From contig OZ034968.1 in assembly GCA_964030785.1 (NCBI GenBank), positions 33,889,686 to 33,953,685 of the forward strand: a stretch of DNA of 64,000 nucleotides, written 5' to 3'. The notes beneath the pieces were generated by a model that was given only the letters and a program-made list of their open reading frames with translations, ran no database searches and was not told the DNA's origin. Both the position numbers and the translations under genes were made by a program. The DNA is from Siderastrea siderea (Eukaryota; Cnidaria; Anthozoa; Scleractinia; Rhizangiidae). Below are positions 28,741-41,186 of the stretch, piece by piece (the first letter of the stretch is position 1; every line of letters starts with the position of its first letter).

Positions 28741-31650
28741 TCACTCGTGTCCATTATTCAGAGTTTTTTCGGGCTTCTGCAGTCTCGGGAGAGAAGACAA
28801 ACTATCGTTTATTTTACACGGTACAGACCAATGATACCACGTGCAGTTCATTGATCTGCGAACATGAGACCTTTGTACCTCTTGCAGAACTGAAATGAGG
28901 TCCATTGTCTGCCATCGCTTGGAAAGAACCTCCAGCATGGTGTCCACAAATGCCTTCGTATCAGATGAATTTTTAACCTCAACATGGAGAGTTTCGGGAA
29001 TTTCTCTGATACGTTTATACCCCTCGCATGAAGGAGTAATTACAAGCTTCGCGTCACCTGCAATGAGCCCCAACTCCTTTGTCAAACACTCCGCTATTTC
29101 CACATCTCTATCGCAGAGATCAAATACCGCAAAAAGGGTAGCTTTATCTATGAAAAAAAAAAAGGTGAACAGTTAACATCCTCAGGACAAAATATAGACT
29201 AATAAGGGTACTAATAAGGGTACTAATGGTCATTTGTGGCTCGCTCCAACGGTAACTTTCAGATAAAGATCGCCTATTACAGGGAATTAGCGTTCCACGG
29301 AATTGAGCTTAAAATTCGGCAACTATAATTAAAGAACAGGAGATTTCTCTGTTCAGTATAAGGTAATCTTTTACAATGCTCCAAGCTTATTCTTACTCTT
29401 AGAAGCGCCTTTCCAAAACTCGGTTCTTCTGTTTTGTACAAATACACCTGGAGCCCAAACCAACAATTCAGTGTTTGATTAAAAACTTCGGTGTTGTCAA
29501 GAAAAATTGTTTTCTTCACGCCTCTCTTTTGTATTAATTTTCCTTTATTATAAAAAATATATATTTTCCAAATTCGGGTAAATTTAAAAAAAAAAAGTAA
29601 AAACATACGCATAACCAGCAAAAATCTTCTACTGTAGACTTTCACTGTCTAGTACATGAAAGGGAAACCAAATCTTGTTCGCGATTACGGGAGGTGGAGA
29701 TACTCAGTAGTTAATAAGTGAGAAACATCATCCAAAGTAAACGAGTTTCAGACAGGGAGGGTGTACTGTAAAGGATTCGAGTTAAGTATTTAAAAAATTG
29801 ACTTTATAGGGGTGTCACAATTACTGGTCACCCAGTATTTGCATTGTGGCCTACAACTAAATAATGACGAACAAATATTTTTGAATAAAAATAACAAGTA
29901 AGAATCCCATCTGGCCGGAGGTAAACCAGTTAGTTATTTACAATCATGAACGAGGAGCTGAAGTTGGGGCTACCGAGAACAACTCCGAGTAGCGTCCAGA
30001 GGGAAATTTGAACCCGGGGCGACCGATTTCAAATCCAGCACCCTTAACTACTATTCCATGCTGCCTCCTATTAGAGTGCCACATGCCTAGGGAGGGTATT
30101 CAGTACAACTTATAATAGTGACGGGGACGTGCCAATGAAGACAAATTGTTATACCCCAAAAAAGTCCTAAAGGCCAAAACCAGACCCAAAAAAGTCCAAC
30201 GGCCCAGAACTTGACCCAAGGAAAAACCATTTTTTCTCTGTATAAAGCTTTGGTTTGCCTCTGTCTTGGTGTTTGTTTTCTTTATTCATCATGCATCTGC
30301 GGAAAACTTTAGGCAGTCTGAAGTCATTCTTCGAACACTGGAAGAATGAGTTACGTTTCTTGTTCAGGGAACAACAAACGTAACTCTTAATGTATTGCAT
30401 ATAAATTAAATAATACCTGCTATATTACTAAATGAGGGTTCGATGTTTCTTTATAACTACGACATGAGAACCCTGCATGGGTTACGCTTTTTTTCAACCC
30501 CCGAAAATGTCCACACCGAGGTCTTTTACCCAAGAAAAGTCATCGCAAAATTCCTACCCCCAAAACTGTCCTTGAAACTCAAATTTCAACCCCACAAAAA
30601 GGGCTTCGCACGCCCCGTCACTGTTACACCTGAGTACCCCCTGGGGCCACATGTTAGTCCATTTTCAAGTGAGCCCAATCGGGCTCCGAGAAGGATACTG
30701 TAAACACAAGAAAACTTTTAATGCATGGGAATTTATTCTCAGTGGTGTTTTCGATTTTTAGAAATAAGTAAAAAAGAAACTTTTCCCAAATATGGAACGG
30801 CCCAGACAAAAACCGTCTTTGTGTTATGGATTTTCAGTTTCTGGCCACAGGTCAAATCAAAACATAAATAAAACTGTAATAATTGGTGGATTCTGGCATG
30901 ATGCAGCAACAATAAGACAACCGAAAATGTGCGTATAAATTAAACGGAAACCAAATAAATATTTGTCATCATCAATTTTCAACCAACCTTCTTTGTGTAC
31001 CCATTGATCTATAACTGTCGCAAGAGCTCTTTGAAATTTCTCTTTCTCTTTCTGTAGCTTATCCCGCTTTTGATCTATCTCTTTCTCGATTTTCTGGAGT
31101 TTTTTTTTGACCCACTGCTGTTTGCTTTCTCTCCTTGCTTTCCACTTCAATTCTCTCAGTTCTCCACATAAGTTGTCCAAAGGCCCCGCCGTTATAGTAA
31201 TTACTTTGTTCCGTGAATTTAAAGCTTCAAAAATTAATCCCATTCTTTTAGACACACTGACCGTGCGACTTGTACCGTCATCGATAGTCAAAGCTGTCAC
31301 TTTACTGTAAAATGTTGTAGGGCGTTTCGTAGAATGCGTTAATTTTTCTATTTCTTTCATGGGAAGAGCAGGACGAAGTGTAGGTGGTTTTGCTTTCTCC
31401 AACAGCTCTACAACATCATGTAGCTGCAAGGCCTCACAAACGTCCTTCAACAGCTGGACAGGCGTACCGGAAAATAATCTAAACAGTTCACGCAAGTCTC
31501 TGGGATATTGGGGCGTTTCCTCACGATCAAGCCCAAATGAGTGACAAAACCATGCCAGGGAAATTGGATCGCCCTCCAAACTGGCTACCACTTTCTTGAC
31601 CATATCTTCACTTAGGTCTTTAAGGCTAAAGCAAAGTTTGTATCCAGAAT
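28741..31650 (-). CDS. Two-exon 3-prime end of a gene with a death-fold-like region
   Basis: Exon A (31,650-30,988, 663 bases) follows TTTTTTGTTCAG and ends AAAGAAG|GTTGGT. Exon B (29,149-28,741) follows a run of T and CATAG and ends at TGA. Both junctions fall after the first codon base, so joining keeps the frame. Exon A has a helical bundle of about 85 residues (LSEDMVKKVVASLEG ... LLKDVCEALQLHDVVELLEKA) whose spacing and LHDVVELLEKA end resemble death-fold (DED/CARD/death) domains. A linker, a beta/helix part (VTALTIDD, KRMGLIFEALN) and a Lys/Glu coiled coil (RESKQQWVKKKLQKIEKEID) follow. Exon B encodes about 136 residues including VFDLCDRDVEIAECLTKELGL and AKLVITPSCEGYKRI, alpha/beta-like, unidentified. 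An innate-immunity or apoptosis adaptor is a weak inference. Upstream exons not found. The intron holds a decayed MITE. Confidence 0.5.
30085..30646. mobile_element. Decayed CCCAGGGGGTACTC-type MITE in an intron
   Basis: CCTAGGGAGGGTATTCAG at the left and the inverse of CCCCAGGGGGTACTCAG at the right match the ends of the intact copy at 54,889-55,476. Both have interiors with A-rich CCCAAAAAA motifs. No target duplication clear. Confidence 0.6.
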
Positions 31651-32607
31651 CTGAACAAAAAAGGAATGAAAACACTGGTAGAGTAGTGATCAAAAGCCAT
31701 TCTAAAAAATGCTTTAGGTCTAACAGAGAGTGCGATCTTGGTTTAAAGAACATGTTCAAAGATGAATATTTTTAAAGCTTTTCAGCCATTTAAAGTCTTT
31801 TAATACCATTCCGAGGAGAACGAAGAGAGCCACTGCATATCGTGGTATCGCACGGGGAGTATTTACGGTAGATCCCCCGACGGTCGCCACGGTGTTGCAT
31901 TGCAAGGAATTGAAAATATAAAATGATTAGAAAAGTCTTAATAACAAAAAAACAAAACAAAAACAAATGTTTCTTAGGTATATGCAACATGCCTAAAACT
32001 AGTCCTGTTGCTGGGGTTCACCTCAACACACCCTACCAAAGGGGCTAATCCCTGGGTGAGGTTCGGCTAGTCCTGCAGTTTCCGCTTTCGTATGCGCATG
32101 CGCACGTTTTGCCGCGGGAAAACCATATTAGGTAATAGTCTTACCTGGAGCCAAACATTGTCGCTAACCGCGTGGTCCAGGAGTTTATTTATTTACTTAT
32201 TTATTTATTTGTTATTTAAGGTACGGGCTTGTCACATTCTTCATGAATGACGTACCTTGTGCCACGCAAGAAGTGAAGGAGGGACTACTGGTGACGCAAG
32301 AAGTGACTCTTAAACATTTCTCGTTCCGTCTCAAACATTTCAGAATATTTTTTGTTGACAAGTCACACTTCCTATTGGATCTCGAACGATTTCGTGAGTT
32401 AAAGAATATATGTCCATGAAAACTCTTCTAAAATAGAAAAGCCAAAATATTCAATTTTAATCTGTTGTGCTTGCATAGAAGATGCGACTGATGAGAAGGA
32501 CCGTTTTGTGTTATGTTGTTTGTCCCATTTCTTAGTTATATGCATGCGTCACGAAAACGTTTGGCTGGTTAGTGATTCAGCTGTAATGACAGCTGGAAAC
32601 GAGATCG
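31651..32607. other. Non-coding stretch with (TTTA)n
   Basis: A TTTA/TTAC microsatellite lies at about 32,184-32,216. No frame or repeat family otherwise supported. Confidence 0.4.
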
Positions 32608-32858
32608 CCATCACCACCAAAAATCAAAGCAGATCACAACATTCAATTTGACAGTTAAACATTTGACTTGAGAAGGACCAACATTACGTTTTACAGTTCA
32701 ATTTTGTAGTTCTAATCACAATCGTTAAAACTTTAGACGTCAACTTTAAAAGTGAGAGTTCAGCATTAAACTATGTCGATCAACATTCAAGTTTACTGAT
32801 CAACATTGCTCTTGACACATGTGTTGTCCGCGAAAGATGAACTTTGAATCACCAAGTT

Positions 32859-35421
32859 TTTTTTTTCATTTTTTTTATCTTTATTAAATGTAAACTGAAG
32901 TACAATACAGCGAAAGAAAATTAATAAATATATGAATACAAAGAAAAAGATTATTTAACTGTTACATCAATATTTACACTAACATATCCTACCAAAAAAA
33001 AAAAAAAGGCGAAAACAGAGGGCGTTTCTAATTTGGTTACTGAAGGGGAGGTATGAAGTTGCTAAGTATGAACGGTTGCCAATTCTCGTTAAAAGTACTG
33101 CTAGATCTGTTTTTGATAGCTAGATATCTTTCAGTTATGCCATGATCATAGAACTGTAGTTTAAACAACTCAAAAAGTAAAAGCTCTTCTGCTAGACTCC
33201 ATTTATAGAAGAAGTACTTAGCTATTAGCAGTGTTGAGCTTAGCACCAGTTGGTGTTTACCAGGTTAATTGAACAGGTCCATAAAGAAGGGTTCTATCAG
33301 ATAGAGTTATGTTTTCCTTGGTGATTTGTGACCACCAGGAGTAAAACTCTTGCCAGAATTTAACTGCGTGGGAGCATCTTAGCAGCATGTGTTCGAGTGT
33401 ATGTCTTTCTTATTGCAGAGATAACACAAATCATCTGACGCTAACTTAGCTTTTTTGAGCTTATCTTTAGTATAGATGATGTTATGATTTATCTTGAATT
33501 GAAACATTGCCAGTTTTACGTTCTTAGTGACAGTAAAAGGCCATTTATAGATGCTTGATAATTCAGACGGATCGATTCCATAACTGATAATTCGTGTTTC
33601 GTTACTTGGTGGTTCGAATTTATTGTTGACGATGATCTTATGCAAGGCAACGTTAGAAAAGTTCTCTTCAAAATTGAACCAGTTTCGCCGTGGAGTTTGT
33701 TTTTGCGTGGCAGGTAGCGAAAGTTTCCATTTGCTTCTAACTGCGCGTAAAAGGCCATAGTATGTTGTAAAGTTAGTTTTGATTGTGCATCGATCAATAA
33801 AGCGGTTTTCGTATGTGCGAAAGTTATTACCACTGTCGTCTAAGAGGTGTTCTACTTTTTCAACACCACACTGGTACCAAAAGCGATAGAAGATCGGTTT
33901 TCTATCGATTTTCACATCTGTATTGTTCCATATTATTATTTCGCTTATATCTACTTTGTCTTCATCACAGTTAGACAAGACTTTGTTGATCAGTTCCCAG
34001 TGTTTTAGTACTTCGAGGTAGAAAAGGGGAATATTGTCTAGTGTTAATTCTTTACTTTTGTATGTGCATGACAGAAGGAATTTAAAGCCACCAAGATGAT
34101 GTGCCATGTAATCTGGAATGATTTTCCACGGTGAGCTTATGTCGTTTTTAAACCTATTCACCCACGAGGCCTTTAAAGCTTTGTTCATGGAATCGAACTC
34201 CATCATCTTAAGCCCACCTTTGTCTTTATCGCCGATCAGCGTGGTTTTTTTTAATTTTGTGGGGTTTACCTTCCCAGACAAAATCGAAGACAATTTTGTC
34301 TACTTTTTTAGCAAATTTCTCCGGTAATGATAGTACCGAGGCGTTGTAAATTTGTTTGGAAAGTCCCAACGACTTAGCAATGCTAATTCTCCCAAGAAGC
34401 GTTAGTTTCCTTCTTTTCCAAGAATTTAGGATTTTTTGAAAATCTTCTAACTTCTTTTCGAAATTCAACGCATCACTTATGCGTTTCTCTTTCGTGAAGT
34501 GGATACCCAGAGAGTATACTGAGTCTTTCGGCCAGCGCAAGCCGAACGGTGTGTCCTTTCTTTCTGCCCACAAGCCAAGCCACATAGCTTCTGTTTTCGC
34601 TTTATTCACCTCTAAGCCGGAGCACTTTTTGAAACTTTCTAAAGTTTCAAAAAGCGCTTGAACTGAGTCTCTATCTTTTAGAAAAAGAGTAACGTCGTCC
34701 TCATATAACGTGATTTTGATTTGCGTATTACCGACGCTGATTCCTTTGATGTTTGGATTCGTTTGGATGGCTAGATTCAACAATTCTATTCCAAGCACGA
34801 ACAGGAGGCCTGATAATGGGCAACCTTGCCTTACGGTTTAGGTTGAAGAAGGGAGAGGCGAAGCCGTCACTTATCACGCAGCTTGAGATGTCATTATAAA
34901 AAACTTTTACCCACCTTTTAAGATCGTCTTTAAAATTGAACACATCCAGAACTTTGTTTAGGTAATCCCATTCAAGTGAGTCGAAAGCTTTTTTAACGTC
35001 GACAAAAACGGCGATACCCAGTAACTGTTTATATCTTGTGTACTCAATGACATCGGAGATAAGTCGGACATTTTCACCAATGTACCTCTTTTTTACATAG
35101 CCAGTCTAGTTTGCACAGATGATGTCTGGGAGTACATCCCCTAGTCTTTTGGCTATCACTTTTGTTGCAATCTTATAGTCGGTGCTCAAAAGGGTAATTG
35201 GGCGTAAATTGTTGAGTATGTTAGTGGGCTTATCTTTTTTTGGCAGGAGTGTTATGATGCCCTTTTTTTGACAGATAGACAGCTCACCTTTGTCAAAGGC
35301 GTAGTTAATACTTTGAACTACATCGTCACCAATTTCTTCCCAGAAGGCTTTGTAGAACTCGGCTGTAAAACCGTCTGAGCCTGGCGATTTTCCGTTCTGC
35401 ATTTCCTTTAAAACCTTTCGG
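32859..35421 (-). pseudogene. L1/Tx1-like LINE, 5-prime truncated and frameshifted
   Basis: Minus-strand frames at 35,429-35,106 (NGKSPGSDGFTAEFYKAFW and LRPITLLSTDYKIATKVIA), 34,943-34,728, 34,798-34,226 and 34,293-33,379 make up RT to C-terminal regions. The catalytic motif reads LYEDDVTLFL, with Glu where Ala is usual. The C-terminus has a Cys-rich end (DDLCYLCNKK). The poly-A tail is the T-rich tract at 32,859-32,882 and the element is flanked by ATCACCAAGTT at 32,848 and 35,422, a clean target duplication. Several frameshifts make it inactive. Confidence 0.85.
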
Positions 35422-35658
35422 ATCACCAAGTTGGTTGTTGAGTTACCAAAGGCGTACCAATCCCGCCATAAATCGAAGTTGGGACTTCAACTTTCGAGTT
35501 GAGAGTTCAACATCAAATGTTACGTATCAACATGCAACTTCGGCAATCAACATTGAAGTTATCGGATACCTAACTTTTCACTACAACAATGAGTATATTC
35601 GCATCAAATTTGAATTGTAAAGCTCAAAGTTGGTTATTGAGTTGCCCAAAGGCGTACC

Positions 35659-36261
35659 AATCCCACCATAAATCTTGCATGTTGAGCATGCATTGTTGAG
35701 CATGGCCCGTTCCCTGATGGTCGATGGAGCCTTGCTAGCGTCCATTTTTGCCAAGCATACAAATGTTAGCGTGCAAGTCGCCACTTTTTGCAGCACTCCT
35801 TTTCCCATCCCTTTTCCTTTACCACTGTAGTATCTCTTGTTACTTTTTGTTTCATAACCATAGCTTGCAAACAACTGCCGGTGCTCTGCTATCGCGGAAA
35901 TAGGACTAGGATTCACAGATCGGGAAGGTCCTGGCTTCGCAACCCTTGCAAAGAAGTTGACGGACCTACTGAAAGCGGGCTAGCATTCACTGACTGGGAT
36001 GGCCCTGGCCTCCCAAACCCTTGCAAAGAAGCTGCCAGACCCGCTACAGGACTTGGAGTGCTTGATTGTCTTTGAGACCCTAAGCGGGATGCGTCAAATT
36101 GTTCTAAAATGAATCCTTTTACCTTCAAGGGAGTCCAACCTCGATACGACTTGCTGGAGTTGCTCTTTAACAGCTGTAAGTTCTGTGAGCGCTGGAGTCT
36201 CCGCCATGTTGATAAGACTGTGACCACGCAGTGTGCAGGCGAGGTTCCTAAGGCTTGAAGA
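35659..36261 (-). other. Captured exon-like fragment in the core of the long-TIR element
   Basis: A minus-strand ATG at 36,207 opens MAETPALTELTAVKEQLQQV, 28 codons of a predicted coiled coil, and ends GAAG|GTAAAAG at 36,123/36,122, a donor-like site. Further on the same strand, a Pro/Ser repeat (PSQSVNASPLS, PSRSVNPSPIS) is followed by GKGKGMGKGVLQKVATCTLTFVCL in a related but shifted frame. This looks like part of an expressed cellular or element gene carried between the TIRs. The parent is unknown. Confidence 0.45.
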
Positions 36262-36733
36262 GGTACGCCTTTGGGCAACTCAATAACCAATTTTGAGCTT
36301 TACGCTTCAAATTTGATGCGAATATAAGTTGTAGTGGAAAGTTAGGTATCCGATAACTTCAATTTTGATTGCCGAAGTTGCATGTTGATACGTAACATTT
36401 GATGTTCAACTCTCAACTCGAAAGTTGAAGTTCCAACTTCGATTTATGGCGGGATTGGTACGCCTTTCGTAACTCAACAACCAACTTGGTGATTCAAAGT
36501 TCATCTTTCGCGGACAACACATATGTCAAGAGCAATGTTGATCAGTAAACGTGAATGTTGATCGACATAATTTAATGTTGAACTCTCACTTTAAAAGTTG
36601 ACGTCTGAAGTTTTAACGATTGTAATTAGAACTACAAAATTGAATTGTAAAACGTAATGTTGATCTTTCTCAAGTCAAATGTTTAACTGTCAAGTTGAAT
36701 GCTGTCATCTACTTTGATTTTTGGCGGCGATGG

Positions 36734-37452
36734 AATTCCATACCCCATTTAATGAGCTGCTTAGTTGTCTTCTCATTTCAGAATGAAAAGAAAAGGAAGT
36801 CCGAAATCATCGCTACATGCAGTTATTGAATTTTGCGATTCATATCTGGTACGCATCACACGAGTAATGTCAGTAATGCGAGTACATTCACGCTTTGTTA
36901 TACATAAGTTTCTTGGACCAGCCAAAGTGCACGCTTTTCAAAAACTTGCTACACTTCGCACTGTCATAACAAGAAAACGTGTTTCTCGACCACATTCCGA
37001 GAAATCATCCTGACAACATGACGGGTGATTCAAGCCGTGCTTACTGGGTAGCTTATCCCAAAAAGCCCCAGTTCACTTTGTTTACTCGGTAATGTAATTT
37101 TCTACTGTTGTCAAAGATTTTACAGAGTTTATCTCAGTTTCTTCCTGTTTTGTCGTAATTTGAAGCCACATTTGTACGCATTAGCGTACCGTTTATTAAA
37201 TTTGGAACATACTTCTTTTTGTTTGCTAGTAATCAAGACTATTCAGAAGCGATTAATTTCATAATTATAAAGAGTGACATCAATTTTCGACCTCACAAAA
37301 GACGCCTTTAAGCTGGCTACGGGAAATTTTGTGAAAACGATTACAAGGCAAATTCTTTCAAAAGAGCGCGTGTCCACAAAACTCAAACATTGACCGGCAA
37401 AGTTCATAATTTCATGATCGCTTAAACTTTCGATATTAGTAGCCCATATAAA
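36734..37452. other. Non-coding stretch
   Basis: A plus-strand frame of 76 codons starts at 36,782 (MKRKGSPKSSLHAVIEF) but shows no recognisable domain. Otherwise nothing. Confidence 0.35.
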
Positions 37453-39117
37453 GCGGTGAGGGTAAAAGGCGGCATGAGTTTGCGGAATGGCATAATTATG
37501 CAAAATGTAATATATGTGGAACGTCTCAAAGATTAAATTAAACTGAAAAGCGCACCCTTTTTTTCCCGCCAATTTGCAAGAGTAGCCGCTTTTTGTGACT
37601 CGCCGAGTTGCGCGCTTTTTCGTTTACGGAATGCAAATTATCCTCTCCTTCGTTCTTTACAGCTTCTACGAAAAGATTTCGGCTAATTTCTCCAAAGCAA
37701 TGGAATTTTATATTATACCATAGGCGGTTTAAGTATTCGTCGAGGGAGTCTTCTCCAAGTATTAAAACAGCGAGTGCACAGCATCCAACCGTAGATCGTA
37801 CGGCCCAAAATTAGGCTTGGATAAATTCTGCTCGTAAAAATCACTTATTCTGCTCGAAATTCTGCTCGGACACCCTTATGCTGCTCGAATTCTGCTCGGT
37901 AGCCGAAAAATTGTCCGCCCCATTTTCGCAAATATGGAAGGGAGCCTAGGCCTAACCTTCAAATACTAATTAGATATTCATTTTGCTTAGCAAAATTGCA
38001 ATTCATCTTACTTTACATCACTAATATTAGACGAAACAGTGAATCATGTGAGTGCGTTTTAGCTAATAATCACATTAATTACAAGCTATTTTCTATTTGT
38101 TTTGTATTTAGTTTTCAATTTTTCTTACAACTGTTATGCATATCATTAGTGTTGCTGATTTTCCGTTGTTCTGCTCAAATTCTGCTCGAAAATGCCTTAT
38201 TCTGCCGGCAGAATGCTCGCCTCAAAAATCGCTTATTCTGCTCGAAATTCTGCCGGCAGAATTTATCCAAGCCTATGACCCAAAATAAACAAAAATACCT
38301 TAGTCCACTTCGTGATTTGAAAGATGTTTCAAGTATCCTCTGATAGCGGGAACTCAGGATAGTAGGCAGTTCGTCTTAACTTTATCCTTTAACGTTGACC
38401 GATCGATGAAGGCGAAAAGTAAAGGCTTCAAGTTTTTGTTTTCATTCTGCCCGAACTAAACGCAAGAATGAAAGGTATAACTGAACACTCAATTGATCAT
38501 TTATTTATGCTTTCACGGCGCTTCTCTAGAAAAAGCAAGACGTGGGTTGAGCATCCTATCTTTGTATGGAGGTGCAAGTGATTTGAAACTATCGTGGTTT
38601 TGCTGGGTATCCGTGACTGATGTCCGGCTATGGTGGCGTGACAACTCGTGAACAACCTGGCGATTGTATGGTATGCAGTTTAGCTTGGAAAATTCGACTG
38701 CTAACTAGAAAACCAAATTGTTTTTTTGAATCGCTTTGCAATTCCAAATACTACTGGGAGATTTCAATGGGAATTTCCGTGCAAAACTCACTGCTGGTGG
38801 GTCAAACCACAACTTTTCTCCAAGTTCAACTAGGTGTCGATACCATAGCGATTTTATACTTTGCACAAGCTCGAAAAATGCGTCAACTACAAAAGTGGAA
38901 TATTTTATACTGAATGGATTTACAATTCTAAACAAACATCGAATATTTCCGGCAGGACGTTTGAATAAGCCTTTCGTTGAAATTCTTCTAAATTTTCAAA
39001 CAAGGCGTAATTTATTGACACTCTGCATAAATTAAATTCTGCAGTCATAATTATGCCATTCCGCAACTCATGCCACATGCCATTCAACAAACTCGTGCCG
39101 CCTTTTACCCTCACCGC
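37453..39117. mobile_element. 1.7-kb TIR element
   Basis: GCGGTGAGGGTAAAAGGCGG at 37,453 recurs inverted ending at 39,117; similarity extends about 60-70 bases and includes GCGGAATGGCATAATTATG, with a 20-base indel. No transposase. It encloses the TA-flanked MITE at 37,814-38,273. Confidence 0.6.
37814..38273. mobile_element. TA-flanked MITE with TTCTGCTCG repeats
   Basis: GGCTTGGATAAATTCTG begins after TA at 37,812-37,813 and recurs inverted before TA at 38,274-38,275. Subterminal repeats of ATTCTGCTCG and CTGCCGGCAG occur at both ends. Non-coding. Confidence 0.75.
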
Positions 39118-40676
39118 ATAGTTGTTATTTTTATCGCTATGTGCTTCATTTCTCGAACAATTTTTTGTTTGGGCAGAAATTGACAAGAAGGGATTTGAGG
39201 GCCAAGCACAAGAAAATTCAGCTTGAAAATTCGCCACTTTCAACCACATTTCATGCCTTAACTGTAAAGCCAGTCGTCAAGTTTGAAAAAAATTGTAACT
39301 CTGAGAAAGAACTGAACCCCTCCCCCCCTCTGTTTCCCTCTTGAAATCACAGCTAAATCGAAATACAACATACCGAACTACCTTTACTACAAACAGAGTG
39401 AAATTTAAAAATTAAACTAAGGACGAAATGGCCTTTCAATCAATATAAAATTTTGGGGGGTAAAGTCAAACAGTGCTCTGTGAGAGAGCGCTCAAAATGG
39501 CGACAGTAGCACGAAAATGAACGAAACAATATTAAACGTGACTAGTGGATTTCGTGACACGCTGTAACCGTAACGCACCATTCAGTGCTGCTTGAGTCAA
39601 AGTGCAATTCCTGCCTCAGGGATATTAAGACAAAAGCAATATCAAGAATATCATTATTTTGCTGATTTATTGATGTGTCTCTTCTCTATTATCGTGGCAT
39701 GAAGAAAGAATATTGATTGATTTCACTTCGTACTGGCGTAGGAATTGCAGGTTCCGCTAATAACAAATTCCATACATACTTGTAATCAGGGGCTTTTCCT
39801 GGAAAAAATGTGTTCAGACCGCTGCAAAAACCATGGTTGTGGACGAAAAAAAACAGAGGGCACTAGCTCTGCTATACTTGGCGTCAGGATCGCTGCAAAC
39901 TCAAGCGATGTACCGACTAAGTTCGCTGGAGGCGATTAGCTCTCCGTTCCGTACGCAATTCCGATAATGTCAGCTCTTCGCATTGATCGGTTTCGATTAT
40001 TCGTTTGTTACATTTATGGTTCACAACTTTTCGGTTTACAAAGTGTTTCTGCTTCGCAGCAGAACACAACTATGTCCTCGAGGGCCTCGAAGGCAAATTT
40101 CATAACTTGAATTTTCGCTTTTCACCGAAAAAGACAACTGAGTATTCTTCTGAACTTTTCCTCTCCATTTATAGATATTAGATATTTTTTCCAAGTTAAA
40201 ATTTCAGTACTGTCGAACAATAGTTTCGGTAAGCTTAAGCTTTTAAAGAAACCTCTTCTTCAAAAGCGACGATGGTCATGCGATTTCCCGCCAAGAAAAA
40301 CGCTGGTTGCCCAAAAGCACCGCGCGATTAAAGATGGCATTCTCCTTCCCCCGTCAGTTTGCCTTGGGACTCCCTTCTCCCTCCCCCAGAGTCTGTACTT
40401 ACGCACGTACGGACGGGCGCACGCTGACGTCAGAACCAAAATTTCTCGCATCGATAGGTTACCAATTTTTCTTGTAAATAAAGTTTATGTATGTATGTAT
40501 CAGTGCTTTCAAAAAGTACCGACGACCGACGAAAAGCGTCTGCAAATTCGCTCAAAGAAGTCGGCTACTATTTTCCCTAATGTGAAGTAATTAAGGAAAG
40601 ATTTCTTTCAAACCTTGTTGATACAGTCGGCTAGTCTACTAAAACCAGCTGCTTACTTCAAATTTTATTGAAACTC
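39118..40676. other. Non-coding stretch
   Basis: Only short frames. A short (TATG)n lies near 40,485-40,499. No family recognised. Confidence 0.4.
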
Positions 40677-40677
40677 C

Positions 40678-40760
40678 TGATGGATGGATGGATGGATGGA
40701 TGGATGGATGGATGGATGGATGGATGGATGGATGAATGCATGCATGCATGCATGCATGTA
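40678..40760. repeat. (GGAT)n then (ATGC)n microsatellite
   Basis: About 14 GGAT units at 40,680-40,735 are followed by about five ATGC units to 40,758. The open frames across it on both strands are repeat artefacts. Confidence 0.95.
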
Positions 40761-40887
40761 CCCATTGTGCTTTGCTGCGTGCTTTTCGCACGTGGGAGCT
40801 CCGCTATGATAATTTCATATATTCTTACTGATTTATTCTCCATCTATGTGGGATTAACACAAATTCACAAGTAACCAGCTCCAGGTT

Positions 40888-40964
40888 GGCTTGATAGCTC
40901 AGCTGATTAGAGCACTACGCTGGTATTTCAGATTCATGGATTCGACTTCTGTACAAGCCTGAAT
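40888..40964 (+). tRNA. tRNA-like sequence, probable tRNA-derived SINE head or pseudogene
   Basis: GGCTTG at the start pairs with CAAGCC at the end. An A-box-like TAGCTCAGCTGATTAGAGCA and a degenerate B-box GGATTCGACTTC lie at tRNA spacing. The anticodon arm pairs poorly (CTGGTATTTCAG) and the T-arm is imperfect, so a functional tRNA is unlikely. No poly-A tail or second copy is visible to prove a SINE. Confidence 0.45.
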
Positions 40965-41186
40965 TTTTTCATTTATTTAATTTTTATCTGCTTAAGTGGC
41001 TCGATCGGACTTTTGTGTGACGATACCTTTCAACTTTGAGCAACTGGTGTACCACAGTGAACAATCCAATAGAAAATTGATCGTTACTCAGTGCTGTCCT
41101 AGAGAAAAATGGAAGTTTTAAATGAGGAGTTACCATAGCAACGTAATGATGTCATCCCCCATTTTGCCTTACGAGAATTTCCTTAA
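40965..41186. other. Non-coding spacer
   Basis: No feature seen apart from AT-rich sequence up to the TTAA at 41,183-41,186. Confidence 0.4.

Larger units (their letters stand above)
32608..36733. mobile_element. Long-TIR element, split by a LINE
   Basis: CCATC(A/G)CC(A/G)CCAAAAATCAAAG termini start two arms of about 470 bases. The right arm is 36,262-36,733. The left arm is 32,608-32,858 plus 35,433-35,658, interrupted by the LINE. The undivided right arm shows the original uninterrupted sequence. Both arms end internally in GGCGTACC/GGTACGCC. The 600-base core contains an exon-like captured fragment and no transposase. Original length about 1.6 kb. Confidence 0.8.

Noticed and set aside
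30443..30703. Plus-strand 86-codon frame
   Set aside because: It crosses the end of a decayed MITE and has no domain; likely chance.
40668..40874. Open frames reading MDGWMDGW and SIHPSIHP
   Set aside because: Translations of a GGAT microsatellite.
40888..40964. Functional tRNA gene
   Set aside because: Anticodon stem and T-arm do not pair adequately, and the B-box is degenerate.
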